Source of the DNA: Spirosoma terrae
Lineage (GTDB): Bacteria; Bacteroidota; Bacteroidia; Cytophagales; Spirosomataceae
DNA length: 64,000 nucleotides
Assembly: GCF_010435915.1 (NCBI RefSeq)
Contig: NZ_JAAFZH010000003.1
Coordinates: forward strand, 558,001 to 622,000
Direction: 5' to 3'
Every line of letters begins with the position of its first letter. Position 1 is the first letter of the stretch. The translations under genes were made by a program, and so were the position numbers. The notes beneath the pieces were generated by a model that was given only the letters and a program-made list of their open reading frames with translations, was not told where the DNA came from and ran no database searches. This document shows, piece after piece, positions 25,671 to 34,210 of the stretch.

Positions 25671-25816
25671 TTCTTGCCAAAAGCTACCAAAACGTATTAC
25701 TATTAAGAAGGGTATACCGAAAAATAGATTATAATATTCACTATTTCGTAGTAGCTCCTATGAATAAGTAAAATAAGAGTTACTTGAACTTAGGGCTATA
25801 TCTCAACCACACCGTA

Positions 25817-26341
25817 ATGATTAAAACATTCACTTTTCTCTTTGGCCTTTTAGGCTGCATTTCAACCTACGCACAATCTGACAATCTCGCCAAGCCAAAG
25901 TTTGGTCTAGGCCTTGGATTCACCCATGAAAAGGTCTTGATGATGGACCTGCATTACCAGCGAAACAAAAGCATGTTCCGGGCTGGGTATGCATTTCAAT
26001 TTAATGGGCAGAAAGGAAAATTCGTCTCCGAGCAGAAAGCTAACTACGGCCGCACTATCATTGGTAGCGGTAAACGTTATATGCTATTCACTGCCGGGTA
26101 TGACTATTGGTTTACTGATCAGTTCTCACTAGGAGTCGAAGGCGTAATCGGCTCTGATGTATATTATACCAATTACTCCGATAATCGCTTCAATGGGGGT
26201 GGTTACTATATGAATGGCAGCAGCGAGTTCGCTGCTGGGGGCGGGGGGAAAGTACACTATCGACCCCAAGGCGGGCTTTTCTTTGGATTGGGGTACAATA
26301 CGCTAACGGGCGCTGGACTATCCATTAATTTTTCAATTTAA
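25817..26341 (+). CDS. Small outer-membrane beta-barrel-like protein
   Basis: The start is set at ATG 25817, which gives a clean Sec signal (MIKTFTFLFGLLGCISTYAQ). A TTG further upstream (25784) would put a non-signal tail in front. The mature ~155 residues are Gly- and Tyr-rich with alternating amphipathic strands (FGLGLGFTHEKVLMMDLHYQ, FSLGVEGVIGSDVYYTNY) and end in a strand with terminal aromatic and aliphatic residues, like a small porin-type barrel. It is on the same strand as the YD-type lipoprotein gene and may be expressed with it. No specific family is recognised. Confidence 0.6.
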   Translation: MIKTFTFLFGLLGCISTYAQSDNLAKPKFGLGLGFTHEKVLMMDLHYQRNKSMFRAGYAFQFNGQKGKFVSEQKANYGRTIIGSGKRYMLFTAGYDYWFTDQFSLGVEGVIGSDVYYTNYSDNRFNGGGYYMNGSSEFAAGGGGKVHYRPQGGLFFGLGYNTLTGAGLSINFSI

Positions 26342-26418
26342 GGGAAAGAGGGTAGGCGATTCACCTTTCGTCGGCTTCACTTATTTATAACCACATACCA
26401 TTTATACCATTACCTTTT

Positions 26419-27519
26419 ATGGATTTCAAAGACCAAATCAAGCAACTCAGCGACCGGGTTGCCAAAATGAAAGATTCCATTCAAACCGAAGAAGCGACCA
26501 AGAATGCACTCGTGATGCCATTTTTGAATATGCTCGGCTATGACGTATTCAATCCGTTTGAAGTTGTTCCGGAGTTCATTTCGGACATTGGTACCAAGAA
26601 AGGTGAAAAAGTGGACTATGCAATTATGCGAGACGTGAACGGGCAACCCGAACCTTGCATGCTCATCGAGTGTAAACACTGGAATCAGTCGCTCACCCTA
26701 CACGACAATCAGCTCCTACGTTACTTCCACGTAACCAAGGCCAGGTTTGGCATTCTGACCAATGGGGTTGTCTACCGGTTCTATACCGATCTGGAAGAGC
26801 CCAACAAGATGGACACTAAACCCTTTCTAGAACTGAATCTGCTAGACCTACGTGACAACCAGGTCGAAGAAGTCAAGAAGTTTAGTAAATCCTATTTCGA
26901 TGTCGATAGCATCATTTCAACGGCAAGCGAGCTAAAGTACATGGGTGAACTCAAATCACTGATTCATCAGGAAATGAGTAATCCGAGCGATGCCATTGTT
27001 CGCTATTTTGCCAAGCAAGTGTATTCAGGTCAGCTAACGGCTAAAATGATGGAGTATTTTACCAATTTGGTCCGAAAGTCATTTCAGCATTCCTTATCCG
27101 ATCAGATCACCGACCGTCTTAAAACTGCCTTGGTACAGGAAGAACTGACCGTTCAACCAGCCGCGTCGGAGCCTACGCCAGTTCCTAGCCAGGAAAAAGA
27201 AGGCCCGAACGTAGTGACAACGGCTGAGGAACTAGAAGGCTTTTACATTGTGCGAGCTATCCTGCGTCCTCACATCAGTGCCGCCCGCATTGTACATCGG
27301 GACGCACAAAGTTACTTTGCCATTTTACTGGATGATAACAATCGGAAACCGATTTGCCGGTTGCACTTCAATGGGCAGAAGAAGTACATCGGGATTATGG
27401 ATGCTGACAAACGCGAAACGAAGCATGAATTGCAATCGTTGGACTCTATTTATGATCATGCAGAGGCTTTACAGCAAACCATTGTCAGTTATTTGAAGCC
27501 GAACGGAAAGGCTGAATAA
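26419..27519 (+). CDS. Type I restriction R-subunit N-terminal-like nuclease
   Basis: This 366-residue protein resembles stand-alone HsdR-N (HSDR_N) domain proteins. The PD-(D/E)XK core is visible: KVDYAIM with D66, CMLIECKHW with E84 and K86, followed by LHDNQLLRYF and an ILTNGVVYRFYTDLE strand. The middle region is helical, then a QPAASEPTPVPSQEKEG linker leads to a C-terminal domain of about 100 residues (IVRAILRPHIS ... RPICRLHFNGQKKYIG). This type is often found in prophages and islands. No motor subunit (DEAD helicase), methylase or specificity subunit is nearby, so it is not a complete restriction system. It may act in defence or DNA processing. Confidence 0.75.
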   Translation: MDFKDQIKQLSDRVAKMKDSIQTEEATKNALVMPFLNMLGYDVFNPFEVVPEFISDIGTKKGEKVDYAIMRDVNGQPEPCMLIECKHWNQSLTLHDNQLLRYFHVTKARFGILTNGVVYRFYTDLEEPNKMDTKPFLELNLLDLRDNQVEEVKKFSKSYFDVDSIISTASELKYMGELKSLIHQEMSNPSDAIVRYFAKQVYSGQLTAKMMEYFTNLVRKSFQHSLSDQITDRLKTALVQEELTVQPAASEPTPVPSQEKEGPNVVTTAEELEGFYIVRAILRPHISAARIVHRDAQSYFAILLDDNNRKPICRLHFNGQKKYIGIMDADKRETKHELQSLDSIYDHAEALQQTIVSYLKPNGKAE

Positions 27520-27602
27520 TGTTTGAAGGGGGTGAGGTGTATCTAGCTAACCTGACACACCTTTAGCCTCACTCTCTTTAACTAAAATCCTAAACCACAC
27601 TC

Positions 27603-27968
27603 ATGAAAACCATCATAATTATTTTGTTGGGAATCATAGCGATTCACCCAACTCAATTGCGCCATTTTACTGAAGCAGATGTAGCAAAATATACCATTGC
27701 TTCCGTTATGGGCAAGCCAGCCAATATCATTTCAGTTTCCAAGTCGGCAGGACAGTATATTGTCAAATATACCCGGCCAAATGATAGTCAAAAGTTTGCT
27801 TACAAAGTCAAAATAGAGGGCAATAGGGCTATCTGGGCGAATCTTGACGGTAGGTGGAGAGACACGCAGTATGATGAACGTATAACGTTTAGCGAAGTGG
27901 GTAATAAACTTAAAATTACACAGACATTCTCGGATGGATCATTCGATGTGAAGTTATTCAGCAAATAA
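27603..27968 (+). CDS. Small secreted hypothetical protein
   Basis: This 121-residue protein begins with a hydrophobic, Sec-like N-terminus (MKTIIIILLGIIAIHPTQ). The mature part is small and beta-rich with many Lys (YIVKYTRPNDSQKFAYKVKI, GNKLKITQTFSDGSFDVK). No domain is recognised, and no catalytic pattern is visible. It follows the nuclease gene by 83 bp and precedes the 27992 gene by 23 bp on the same strand. Periplasmic location is inferred. Confidence 0.6.
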   Translation: MKTIIIILLGIIAIHPTQLRHFTEADVAKYTIASVMGKPANIISVSKSAGQYIVKYTRPNDSQKFAYKVKIEGNRAIWANLDGRWRDTQYDERITFSEVGNKLKITQTFSDGSFDVKLFSK

Positions 27969-27991
27969 ACACCGCGCCATCCAACAATTCT

Positions 27992-28420
27992 ATGCTACCT
28001 CTAATTACCACCCGAATCAAGGACAATTTACTGAAATGGCTGTGTCAGAATGTTCGAGTCGAACAGATTACTGATGTTGATTTTGATGAGCTAGAACAAT
28101 TAACCGGCTTAGATGCTGATACACTTGAAGGAGTGCTCATCGGGTTTAAGGATATGGGTTTAATTAGTGAGATACAGTGGAGAGGTGATTATATGTCACT
28201 TAAAATGAAAGCTCATGACTTATACCGTAACGGTGGCTTTGTAATTACAGATGCTTTGACAGAAGCAAATATCCAGAAACTACTATATGAGTTAGACCAC
28301 TTAAAGCAGCAATTGAAGCCTAACCAGCTTGAAACATTCAATAAAGTAGCGTCAATTGTTTCGGCTATCGCCACTGTGTATACGACTTTTGTGCCGCCCA
28401 GTCCACCAACGACTCATTAA
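27992..28420 (+). CDS. Hypothetical helical protein (winged-helix-like)
   Basis: This 142-residue protein has an N-terminal region resembling a winged helix: DFDELEQLTGLDADTLEGVL as helix-turn-helix, then LISEIQWRGDYMSLKMKA as strand and wing. A coiled-coil-like helix follows (about 90-115) and a hydrophobic C-terminal segment SIVSAIATVYTTFVPP that could be a membrane anchor. No family recognised. It is followed by convergent small minus-strand membrane-protein genes with a gap of only 10 bp. Confidence 0.55.
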   Translation: MLPLITTRIKDNLLKWLCQNVRVEQITDVDFDELEQLTGLDADTLEGVLIGFKDMGLISEIQWRGDYMSLKMKAHDLYRNGGFVITDALTEANIQKLLYELDHLKQQLKPNQLETFNKVASIVSAIATVYTTFVPPSPPTTH

Positions 28421-28430
28421 TACTAATTAC

Positions 28431-28613
28431 TTATTCGACCGGCGGTTCGGGTAGTTCCGCTCGTTTCCCACTTCGTACCCACATTCTAAACCGTAGCATT
28501 AATCTAAGCACCCACACGGCAGGAAAGAAGACAGGTTTATCTAGTCCCCAGACTGCCAGGTGTGCCAGCCCACTCCCTAGCCTGTAAAACAAAGCCTTAA
28601 TCATTGTTCTCAA
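28431..28613 (-). CDS. Small basic hydrophobic protein
   Basis: A 60-residue frame on the minus strand starts at TTG, overlapping the previous stop as TTGA; an ATG at 28604 is the alternative start. It is basic and has two hydrophobic stretches (LAHLAVWGL, VFFPAVWVLRLMLRF), suggesting membrane association, and a proline-rich tail. It is paired with the 67-residue coiled-coil membrane gene. Small membrane-protein pairs of this style occur in phage lysis cassettes, but nothing here identifies it as a holin. Function unknown. Confidence 0.4.
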   Translation of the reverse strand: MRTMIKALFYRLGSGLAHLAVWGLDKPVFFPAVWVLRLMLRFRMWVRSGKRAELPEPPVE

Positions 28614-28813
28614 TTCTCGTGGTAGTGATAGAGAGGATTCGCCATCCGTAGAGTGCGGGCTAATTCGTCGGCCAACTGCTTCATCTCCACCACCTGCTTC
28701 TGCTGCCGCTCCCGCAGTCGAGTCATCTCCTGCTGATACGCCTTGATGCGTCGTTCACAATACCAGCAGGCTAGTATGCAGATGATGAGGAGGACACAAA
28801 AGAAGATTTCCAT
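28610..28813 (-). CDS. Small single-span membrane protein with coiled coil
   Basis: This 67-residue frame has one N-terminal membrane segment (FFCVLLIICILACWYC) followed by a charged coiled-coil-like helix (QEMTRLRERQQKQVVEMKQL). This is the topology of inner-membrane spanin (Rz-like) and of many small regulators. It ends at the start of the 60-residue gene (4-bp overlap). The pair is transcribed against the neighbouring cargo genes. If the element derives from a phage, this could be a lysis remnant, but an endolysin is missing here; the only cell-wall enzyme seen is the M23 pseudogene at about 37.2 kb. Confidence 0.45.
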   Translation of the reverse strand: MEIFFCVLLIICILACWYCERRIKAYQQEMTRLRERQQKQVVEMKQLADELARTLRMANPLYHYHEN

Positions 28814-29093
28814 GTCATTAAAGTTAAGACAAATGGCTGATGCGCTGAAAATCCTTGATAGAAAAAGTAACTTGCAGAAAGTCCTGATCGGGCTGAATGA
28901 TTAGGTAAAGCCAGCATAAACCACACCCTTCCCAATGCGATTCCGAGCCGTTTTGCATAGCTGCTTGTTATTTTTGTCGCTTGAAGGCTTTACCCAAAGC
29001 CGCCATGAGGACTATATCGACTAGAGCGCAACCCGTCGATTAACAGTCAATGATTTTCTTATAAAACGTAGCGGGGACCCCACGCGCCCGGCA

Positions 29094-29486
29094 ATGGCTC
29101 AATTTACAATTGGCTTTGACTCCAAAAATGCCAATATCTGGACGGACAAAACCAATTACTCTGTATATACGTCGTTCATTAAATCGGCCTCCTGGATTGA
29201 TACAACAGCGAATACAGCTGCCGCTATTCGTTATGAACAAACCTTGTTCGATTTAGCCGAAATCTATTCCCGCCACCTTCGACGGGAACTAAAGGCCTAT
29301 GCGAAAAAGCCCCGACTAAAAGCCAGATTTCTGGAAAAGTTAAATGCGGATACAATGGCAGCTTTAGCCAAACGACGAATTGTGTATGACGAGGAAACCA
29401 ACTATGGGGCTGATGCTTTGGCCCAAAAACGCTGGGAGTTGATCATCCAGAACGAGCTAGCCGAGCTTGACAGATACACTCAGTAG
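29094..29486 (+). CDS. Hypothetical protein
   Basis: A 130-residue soluble protein starting at ATG 29094. The first half contains beta-type sequence with Thr and Trp (DSKNANIWTDKTNYSVYTS, SASWIDTTANTAAAIRYEQ), the second half a basic long helix (HLRRELKAYAKKPRLKARFLE) and an acidic end. No signal peptide and no recognised domain. It stands alone on the plus strand after a ~280-bp gap and before a long AT-rich gap. Codon use is typical of the region. Confidence 0.5.
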   Translation: MAQFTIGFDSKNANIWTDKTNYSVYTSFIKSASWIDTTANTAAAIRYEQTLFDLAEIYSRHLRRELKAYAKKPRLKARFLEKLNADTMAALAKRRIVYDEETNYGADALAQKRWELIIQNELAELDRYTQ

Positions 29487-30130
29487 TATAAAGCACGGCA
29501 AGACTATATATCTACAATTAGCTCAAACAAGAACAGGAATTGAGCCTTACCGACCTGTAAAGTAAAGCCCGTACAATTAGCGATGATAACCCGTTGGACA
29601 GTATATCTGAAAGATACGGACTAAATACTTTTTGTTTGGGTATGCATTTCCTGCACTCTCTACACTAATGGACTGAGCAAAACAATCGCGATATAACTCT
29701 ACAGGCGAAAAGTCAACCAAAAGTAGATTATAGCATTGGCAATGGGAAAGAATAGGATCGACTTCGGCGGAAACTAGGACGTATAACAAGCGACAAAAGT
29801 TTACTGTAAACACGTTTAGCTATTTATAACTTAAACCAGATCATAAATTACCCAAAAACAAAAATAAGTAAACGTATATCAGTATAAGTTACAAAATAAA
29901 TGAGTATTTAATACTATGTATAATTACCAACTCTTTTAGCAATTAGTGGAAAATCAATGCGTTAACGTATACTTAAAGTAATATATATCTATATTTTCAG
30001 TTGAGTATTTATATTGTAATAATATAAATTAAAATTAAATAAATTATATTTTAATTGGAATGCTGTGAAAATTGACCTTACTTTCCACAGCATCAAGCAC
30101 TTCATAGATGTTACTAAAACTTTTATTCAC
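29487..30130. other. AT-rich intergenic region upstream of the 30131 lipoprotein gene
   Basis: About 640 bp hold no convincing gene; a 78-codon minus-strand frame (29577-29813) lacks any recognisable sequence. From about 29820 to 30062 the DNA becomes extremely A+T-rich, with several related short words (AAACGTATATCAGTATAAG near 29871 and TTAACGTATACTTAAAG near 29962). This may be a promoter or UP-element region, or a nucleoid-protein binding tract, for the following gene. Confidence 0.4.
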
Positions 30131-31441
30131 ATGAAAAAGCTGTTTATTTTCCTGGCCCTTTGGTGTGTTTTAGCCTGTGAACGCTCTACTTTAATAACAG
30201 TCCAGGCACCGGACTCTGCGACAGAAGCCATAAGTTCTTCGGCCTCTTTAGAAGAGCAAATTGGCAAAATGGCTTACACACACATGAAACTCCATATGGA
30301 CAATCTCGATCCATTGGCCTACTTCTCTCCTCAGCAAGCTACGCTCATGCGAAAGGCATTGGATAGCCTGGAGACAAGTGGCGTTCAGAGTGCTGATGTG
30401 TTTTTGGCTAGCCTGTCGAGATCAGCCCGTATAAATGCCTCGGCTGCGTTAAACCTGAGAACCTATTTAGGTGATGTATCGAAGCACTTTAGTGCTATAA
30501 GTACTACGTCCTGGGACGAAGAAAACAAATGGTTTACAGCTAAACAGGATCAGATTAGAAGTCGAACAGATCTGGATCAGGCTACTAAAACCAACTTACT
30601 GGTTATTGGAGCAGTCATGAAATATAGCACTAAGGCCATTCTTGAATCGATGCCTCGGGTAGATAGTCAACCTGGCGCACGCATTGCCATAGATGGAGGC
30701 TGTTTACAGGAACTCAGTGAATGTGCTTCCGCTAACGTAGTCAATTATATTGGGTTTGCTGCTGGGTTAGGTTCTGCTGCTGGTCCGATGGGTACCCTTT
30801 ATGGTGCTGTTGCCGGTGCTGTCATTGGTTTAGCTCGATCGGTTCATTCCTGTAGTTGTAATCAAAGTACGCCCTGCGGGTATCCTCGTGCAGTGACAAC
30901 TCCTTATGTGTGCTATAATTCGGGCTCTGGATTAGATATCCGGGTACTGGGTTATGGGGACAATCCATCAGGTTTTGAATTGGAGATTTGGGATAATCCA
31001 CAACGGTCCGGTCTGCCGCTGGCCTCCCCGATTCAGGCAGTAGCCAATGGGAATGTTTTTCATGTTTCCGACTCAGATATCCAGGGGAAACGGCTGATTT
31101 ACGTACGCCCAGTTACCAATTGCAACGGCGATCTAAAGTATGCTCCTGATATGCTTGAGATCAATATAAATAAATTAGGTACTCCTGATTTTGTGGTAAC
31201 CGGTCCTCAAAACCCAACTCGGGGTAGCCAGGTCACCGTTTATGCAGTAGGGCCTTACACAGATGGCTATAATCTACAATGGTATACTCCTCCTTATTAT
31301 GGTCAAATAATTTCGACAAATGGAGCCTATAACTCAGCCCTTGTTCAAATAAATCCGGGAGGGGGTTATGGTTATGTGAGTGCGTCGCTGACAACTGCCT
31401 GTGCGACTCTAACGGAGCGCTATGAGTATTCAGCGCAATAG
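30131..31441 (+). CDS. Lipoprotein with C-terminal PKD/Ig-like domain
   Basis: The start is set at ATG 30131, giving a lipoprotein signal (MKKLFIFLALWCVLAC, Cys at residue 16); the frame is open 66 bp upstream but that tail is not signal-like. The protein is then about 436 residues. The N-terminal half is helical. A glycine-rich, possibly membrane-interacting segment (NYIGFAAGLGSAAGPMGTLY, then GAVAGAVIGLA) is followed by a Cys cluster (SCSCNQSTPCG). The C-terminal part (about 330-430) looks like PKD/Ig-like beta sandwiches (GPQNPTRGSQVTVYAVGPYT). Predicted outer-membrane or surface lipoprotein of unknown function. It is a monocistronic gene with a strong terminator downstream. Confidence 0.7.
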   Translation: MKKLFIFLALWCVLACERSTLITVQAPDSATEAISSSASLEEQIGKMAYTHMKLHMDNLDPLAYFSPQQATLMRKALDSLETSGVQSADVFLASLSRSARINASAALNLRTYLGDVSKHFSAISTTSWDEENKWFTAKQDQIRSRTDLDQATKTNLLVIGAVMKYSTKAILESMPRVDSQPGARIAIDGGCLQELSECASANVVNYIGFAAGLGSAAGPMGTLYGAVAGAVIGLARSVHSCSCNQSTPCGYPRAVTTPYVCYNSGSGLDIRVLGYGDNPSGFELEIWDNPQRSGLPLASPIQAVANGNVFHVSDSDIQGKRLIYVRPVTNCNGDLKYAPDMLEININKLGTPDFVVTGPQNPTRGSQVTVYAVGPYTDGYNLQWYTPPYYGQIISTNGAYNSALVQINPGGGYGYVSASLTTACATLTERYEYSAQ

Positions 31442-31472
31442 AATCTTCAAAACCTTCGTCATTATCGGACTT

Positions 31473-31504
31473 AAAAGCACGGCTCAACGTTGAGCCGTGC
31501 TTTT
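31473..31504. terminator. Perfect 32-nt palindromic terminator after the lipoprotein gene
   Basis: The sequence from AAAAGCACGGCTCAAC to GTTGAGCCGTGCTTTT is a perfect 16+16 palindrome (loop from the central AACGTT). Its T-rich end on either strand makes it a bidirectional terminator, 31 bp after the lipoprotein stop. Confidence 0.9.
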
Positions 31505-32679
31505 GGTTTCTATCAATAGCTAATAAGCCTTCACCAATCGATAAAGTTGATTGGGTAACGGTGGTACTACTAAATATTGCTAATTATAACAATCAGATGA
31601 GCCTATACTGCATCCATCGGTTAATTTTACCGGACCTCTGTTTATCATAATCCGCCTATTGCATCGCTGTAATTAGCACGCTCGTTTATCGAGTTGTTGA
31701 CATTTCTTTGCCACGGTTTATACGGAAGGAAGCTATCATTGAGAATGCGATTGTTTCAACTATTGAAAGGGCTACATCAACGGCCTGAGATTTGAGTTGG
31801 TTTAGTGAATCAACAAGCTGCGTCTTTGTCCTTCTGCCTACTCCTAAAGATGATGGTTATCTGAGGTCTCCCCAAATTTGTGGAGGCTAGAAACCAGCCT
31901 ATTACAGCAATTCTGCACTATGCATGATTCTCAGACTATCAGTTAGTTATGGCGAAACGGGATTTTCCCGGTTCGGTGATTTTCAGCAGGTTAGGCTACA
32001 TGCTTCCCTAACCATACAGAGCTAACTACAAATTTGTGGCTTATCCACTGGCCTTTTGACACTCTGACATTCTCTGGTATATTTAACTGATAGTCAGATA
32101 TGTATAGATAATAAAGCGTGTCAGGCAAAGTGTCAGAGTGTCAAGCCTCATAGACCTATGATCGTATTTTATCATAAATACCCTCTGACATTCTGATACT
32201 CTGACCTTCTTGATATTTTGACAAACTGCTCAAGAGTGTCAGAATGTCAAAAGGTCAGTAGTAAATCACTTGAAAATGAATTATCACTCATTGACACACT
32301 GACATTCTGCTTGACACGGTTTTTAGCAAGCAAGCCTATGGTTATCAGTCATTTGCTTGTAAAGAGTGTCAGAGTGTCAAAAGTTCACAGGTGTTACCAG
32401 AAAAAACGCTTTAAGTGCTATCAACCATTTATACTGCAAAATCCGGTATCCATCGCTGTTTTCTACTGCTCATCCATTCCTTCTTTTGCTGTCTTCTACC
32501 GCCCTATACATTTGTCCGTAGATGAACACAGGTTGTCCACCAGCGGACAGTTAGCCAGTAAGCTACAATAGTTAAATAAGTGTAAATCAATAGATGGCTC
32601 TAGTTGGCATAACCTTTGGCATACAGTAAACAACGAACAGATAAACAACACCAGAACAACACTAAACGCAAATACGACC
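31505..32679. other. 1.2 kb gene-poor region with a gene remnant and hairpin repeats
   Basis: The left half contains a 56-codon minus-strand open frame (31686-31856) without a start codon that reads like a helical protein tail (QLVDSLNQLKSQAVDVALSI), probably a remnant. The right half holds the short-period hairpin cluster listed at 32057-32386. The 117-codon frame at 32218-32571 is made largely of those repeats and is not believed to be a gene. The last ~100 bp before 32680 probably contain the promoter of the secreted-protein gene. Confidence 0.5.
32057..32386. repeat. Cluster of hairpins built from 8-bp YTGACAYT-type words
   Basis: Six blocks, in three left/right inverted pairs, share words such as TGACACTC, TGACATTC and TGATACTC with 8-bp spacing. 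The blocks are 32057-32073 with 32116-32147, 32182-32223 with 32231-32259, and 32290-32318 with 32361-32386. Right members read AGTGTCAGAATGTCAAAAGG-like, the reverse complement of left members. Each pair can form an imperfect hairpin or offers inverted protein-binding arrays. No gene overlaps convincingly. The cluster is about 300 bp upstream of the 32680 gene. Function unknown; iteron-like or regulator binding is an inference. Confidence 0.7.
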
Positions 32680-33054
32680 ATGTTAACCTTCATTTCCAAC
32701 CTCGCCCTTTCCGCTCTGATCAGTGCTTCTTCATTAACTAACCCAACCACACCTAAAGCAAACGCTTTTGATGCTAGCGCTTTCGTAACTCTCGATAACC
32801 AGGTACGGGTATCAGTGGTGAAAGGAGCGGATGCACCCGCTGAGATCGTCTTACGCAACGCTAATAATTTGGTGATCTTCCGTCAGAGCCTGAACCGCAA
32901 AGATGAAAAAGCCGCTCTGAAGCTAAATGTCGATGAGCTGACCGATGGCAAGTATGAGTTGGAAGTAAAATCAGGCGGTACTAGTATCAAGAAAGAATTG
33001 AATCTATCGACTCAAGCTGTTCAGCAGAATAGCCGTGTGGTAGCCATGCAATAA
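32680..33054 (+). CDS. Small secreted Ig/Por-like protein
   Basis: This 124-residue protein starts with a signal-like hydrophobic helix (MLTFISNLALSALISASS). The mature part is a single beta-sandwich-like domain: DNQVRVSVVKGADAPAEIVL, then LNVDELTDGKYELEVKSGG. This resembles the small periplasmic Ig-like/DUF3244-type proteins and the core of T9SS sorting domains (the 'L..G.Y.L.V' strand). It could be a secreted accessory protein. It is monocistronic, followed by a terminator at 33086-33112 and flanked by unusual repeat clusters on both sides. Confidence 0.65.
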   Translation: MLTFISNLALSALISASSLTNPTTPKANAFDASAFVTLDNQVRVSVVKGADAPAEIVLRNANNLVIFRQSLNRKDEKAALKLNVDELTDGKYELEVKSGGTSIKKELNLSTQAVQQNSRVVAMQ

Positions 33055-33085
33055 TGCGGAATAACGTTCCCACCACCTATACCCA

Positions 33086-33112
33086 TAAGCCCGGCGTAAG
33101 CTGGGCTTTTTG
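33086..33112 (+). terminator. Terminator after the small secreted protein gene
   Basis: A stem of AAGCCC and GGGCTT type with a short GTAA-containing loop is followed by a T-run (CTTTTTG). It lies about 30 bp past the stop codon at 33054. Confidence 0.75.
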
Positions 33113-33113
33113 T

Positions 33114-33300
33114 TTATTCACTCTGAATAATTTCGGTTTTATACTGCGCTTGCTTTTATTCACAGTGAATAAAATGAATTGCATCTTAAAGTTCTGATAA
33201 ACAAATAATTATCATAAGATTTCGCCCACTTTATTCACTGAATAGAATTGAATACTGCTGAATATTATTCACTTTTATTCGTTTTATTCAGTGAATAAAT
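33114..33300. repeat. Cluster of TTATTCACTGAAT-type palindromes
   Basis: At least three palindromic units share the word TTATTCAC/GTGAATAA: 33114-33130 (near-palindrome), 33154-33174 (21 nt, palindromic except for the centre) and a longer array at 33228-33300 with four or more half-sites. The word differs from those at 8469 and at 32057 but the construction, inverted arrays of short repeated words in an intergenic gap, is the same. The rest of the gap to 33550 contains a TTGCTTTTTAGCAACT hairpin at 33457-33472 and no gene. Confidence 0.65.
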
Positions 33301-33550
33301 AACAACAGTTCTTCATTTGTTACGGCTGTATTTTGCCGGAGATATACTCATGTTGTCTTACTGAAAGCAGCAGTTTAGACATGGATATACAGTTCGACCT
33401 TAATATCGATTCACAGATAATATATAGTGGCTATTGAAAATCGGAGGAGGGAATAGTTGCTTTTTAGCAACTTTTTGGAGGTGGCATTCCCGATCCGGGA
33501 ATAGCCATTTCATTATTTTAACAAAGACAGCTGAGGCTAAAAGGTTGCTG

Positions 33551-33871
33551 TTACCGTAAATTAAGCCGCTCTAACGGTGTTCTGTTGATACGTCTTCTGC
33601 CAGGCTTTTTTGAGAGCATTTTCTCTAATTCGTTAACAATTCGCTGCGTTACTACCAAGCTAGCTTTTCCATGACTAACAGCTCTCATTTCATTTGCGCC
33701 TTTTAAACTATCCAAGGCTGGCTCAAATTCAGCCAGTTGACTATGCCAGTTGCGCTTTAGCTGCGGACGAAGTTCGGTAAAACGTTTACGCCAGTATCCG
33801 ACAGTATACTCATTGTAATCATCTGTTTTTAGAAAGCCCTCTTTCGTTAAGTTGTTTGCGCTCATTTTCAA
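33551..33871 (-). CDS. Tandem paralogue 3 of an unknown small protein family
   Basis: A 106-residue minus-strand protein sharing with its two upstream neighbours the core YTVGYWRKRFTELRPQLKRN, then WHSQLAEFEPALDSLKGANE and VTQRIVNELEKMLSKKPG. It overlaps the end of the previous gene by 53 bp in another frame, more than usual, so the true start may be the second Met (33865) or further in. The core has conserved Trp, aromatic and charged residues and looks helical; no known domain is recognised. It is the last gene of a four-gene minus-strand operon (35157 to 33551). Most divergent of the three copies. Confidence 0.6.
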   Translation of the reverse strand: MKMSANNLTKEGFLKTDDYNEYTVGYWRKRFTELRPQLKRNWHSQLAEFEPALDSLKGANEMRAVSHGKASLVVTQRIVNELEKMLSKKPGRRRINRTPLERLNLR

Positions 33872-34187
33872 GGTCTCTTAGTGCTTTAGGTTTATACATA
33901 TTTATCCTTTCAATCAGACTCTTCTCTCTCCTGTTGCTTTTCCTCTTTTTCGAAAGCATTCTTTCTAGTTGACTGACAACTTTCTGCGTTACCATTAAAC
34001 TGCCCTTTTTATGGCTCACCGACCGCATTTCATTGGCTCCTTTTAAACTGTCAAAAGATGGATCGAAGGCGACCAATTGCCCGTGCCAGTTCTTTTGGAG
34101 TTGGGGCTTTAATTCCTCGAATTTTTTTCGCCAGAATTGAACACTATATTCATTGTGCTCTAGGTTTTCCTGAAATCCTTCTTCCAT
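33819..34187 (-). CDS. Tandem paralogue 2 of an unknown small protein family
   Basis: A 122-residue minus-strand protein. Core: YSVQFWRKKFEELKPQLQKN, WHGQLVAFDPSFDSLKGANE, then VSHKKGSLMVTQKVVSQLER. It has a longer basic C-terminal tail than the other copies (KSNRREKSLIERINMYKPK and on). Compared with paralogue 1 almost every core residue is conserved, so the duplication is recent or strongly selected. Helical, probably nucleic-acid or protein binding given the many Lys and Arg, but that is only a guess. Second of the three copies in the operon. Confidence 0.65.
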   Translation of the reverse strand: MEEGFQENLEHNEYSVQFWRKKFEELKPQLQKNWHGQLVAFDPSFDSLKGANEMRSVSHKKGSLMVTQKVVSQLERMLSKKRKSNRREKSLIERINMYKPKALRDLENERKQLNERGLSKNR

Positions 34188-34210
34188 TGCTCTATCCGTT
34201 ATTTCGTCTA

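Noticed and set aside
25784..25816. Upstream TTG start of the small barrel protein
   Set aside because: It would add a non-signal tail before a clean Sec signal peptide beginning at ATG 25817.
26419..27519. Full type I restriction-modification system
   Set aside because: Only an HsdR-N-like domain is present; no helicase, methylase or specificity genes lie nearby.
29577..29813. 78-codon minus-strand frame
   Set aside because: No recognisable sequence, AT-rich intergenic context and no neighbour in the same direction.
32218..32571. 117-codon plus-strand frame
   Set aside because: It consists largely of the short-period hairpin words and has no protein-like pattern.
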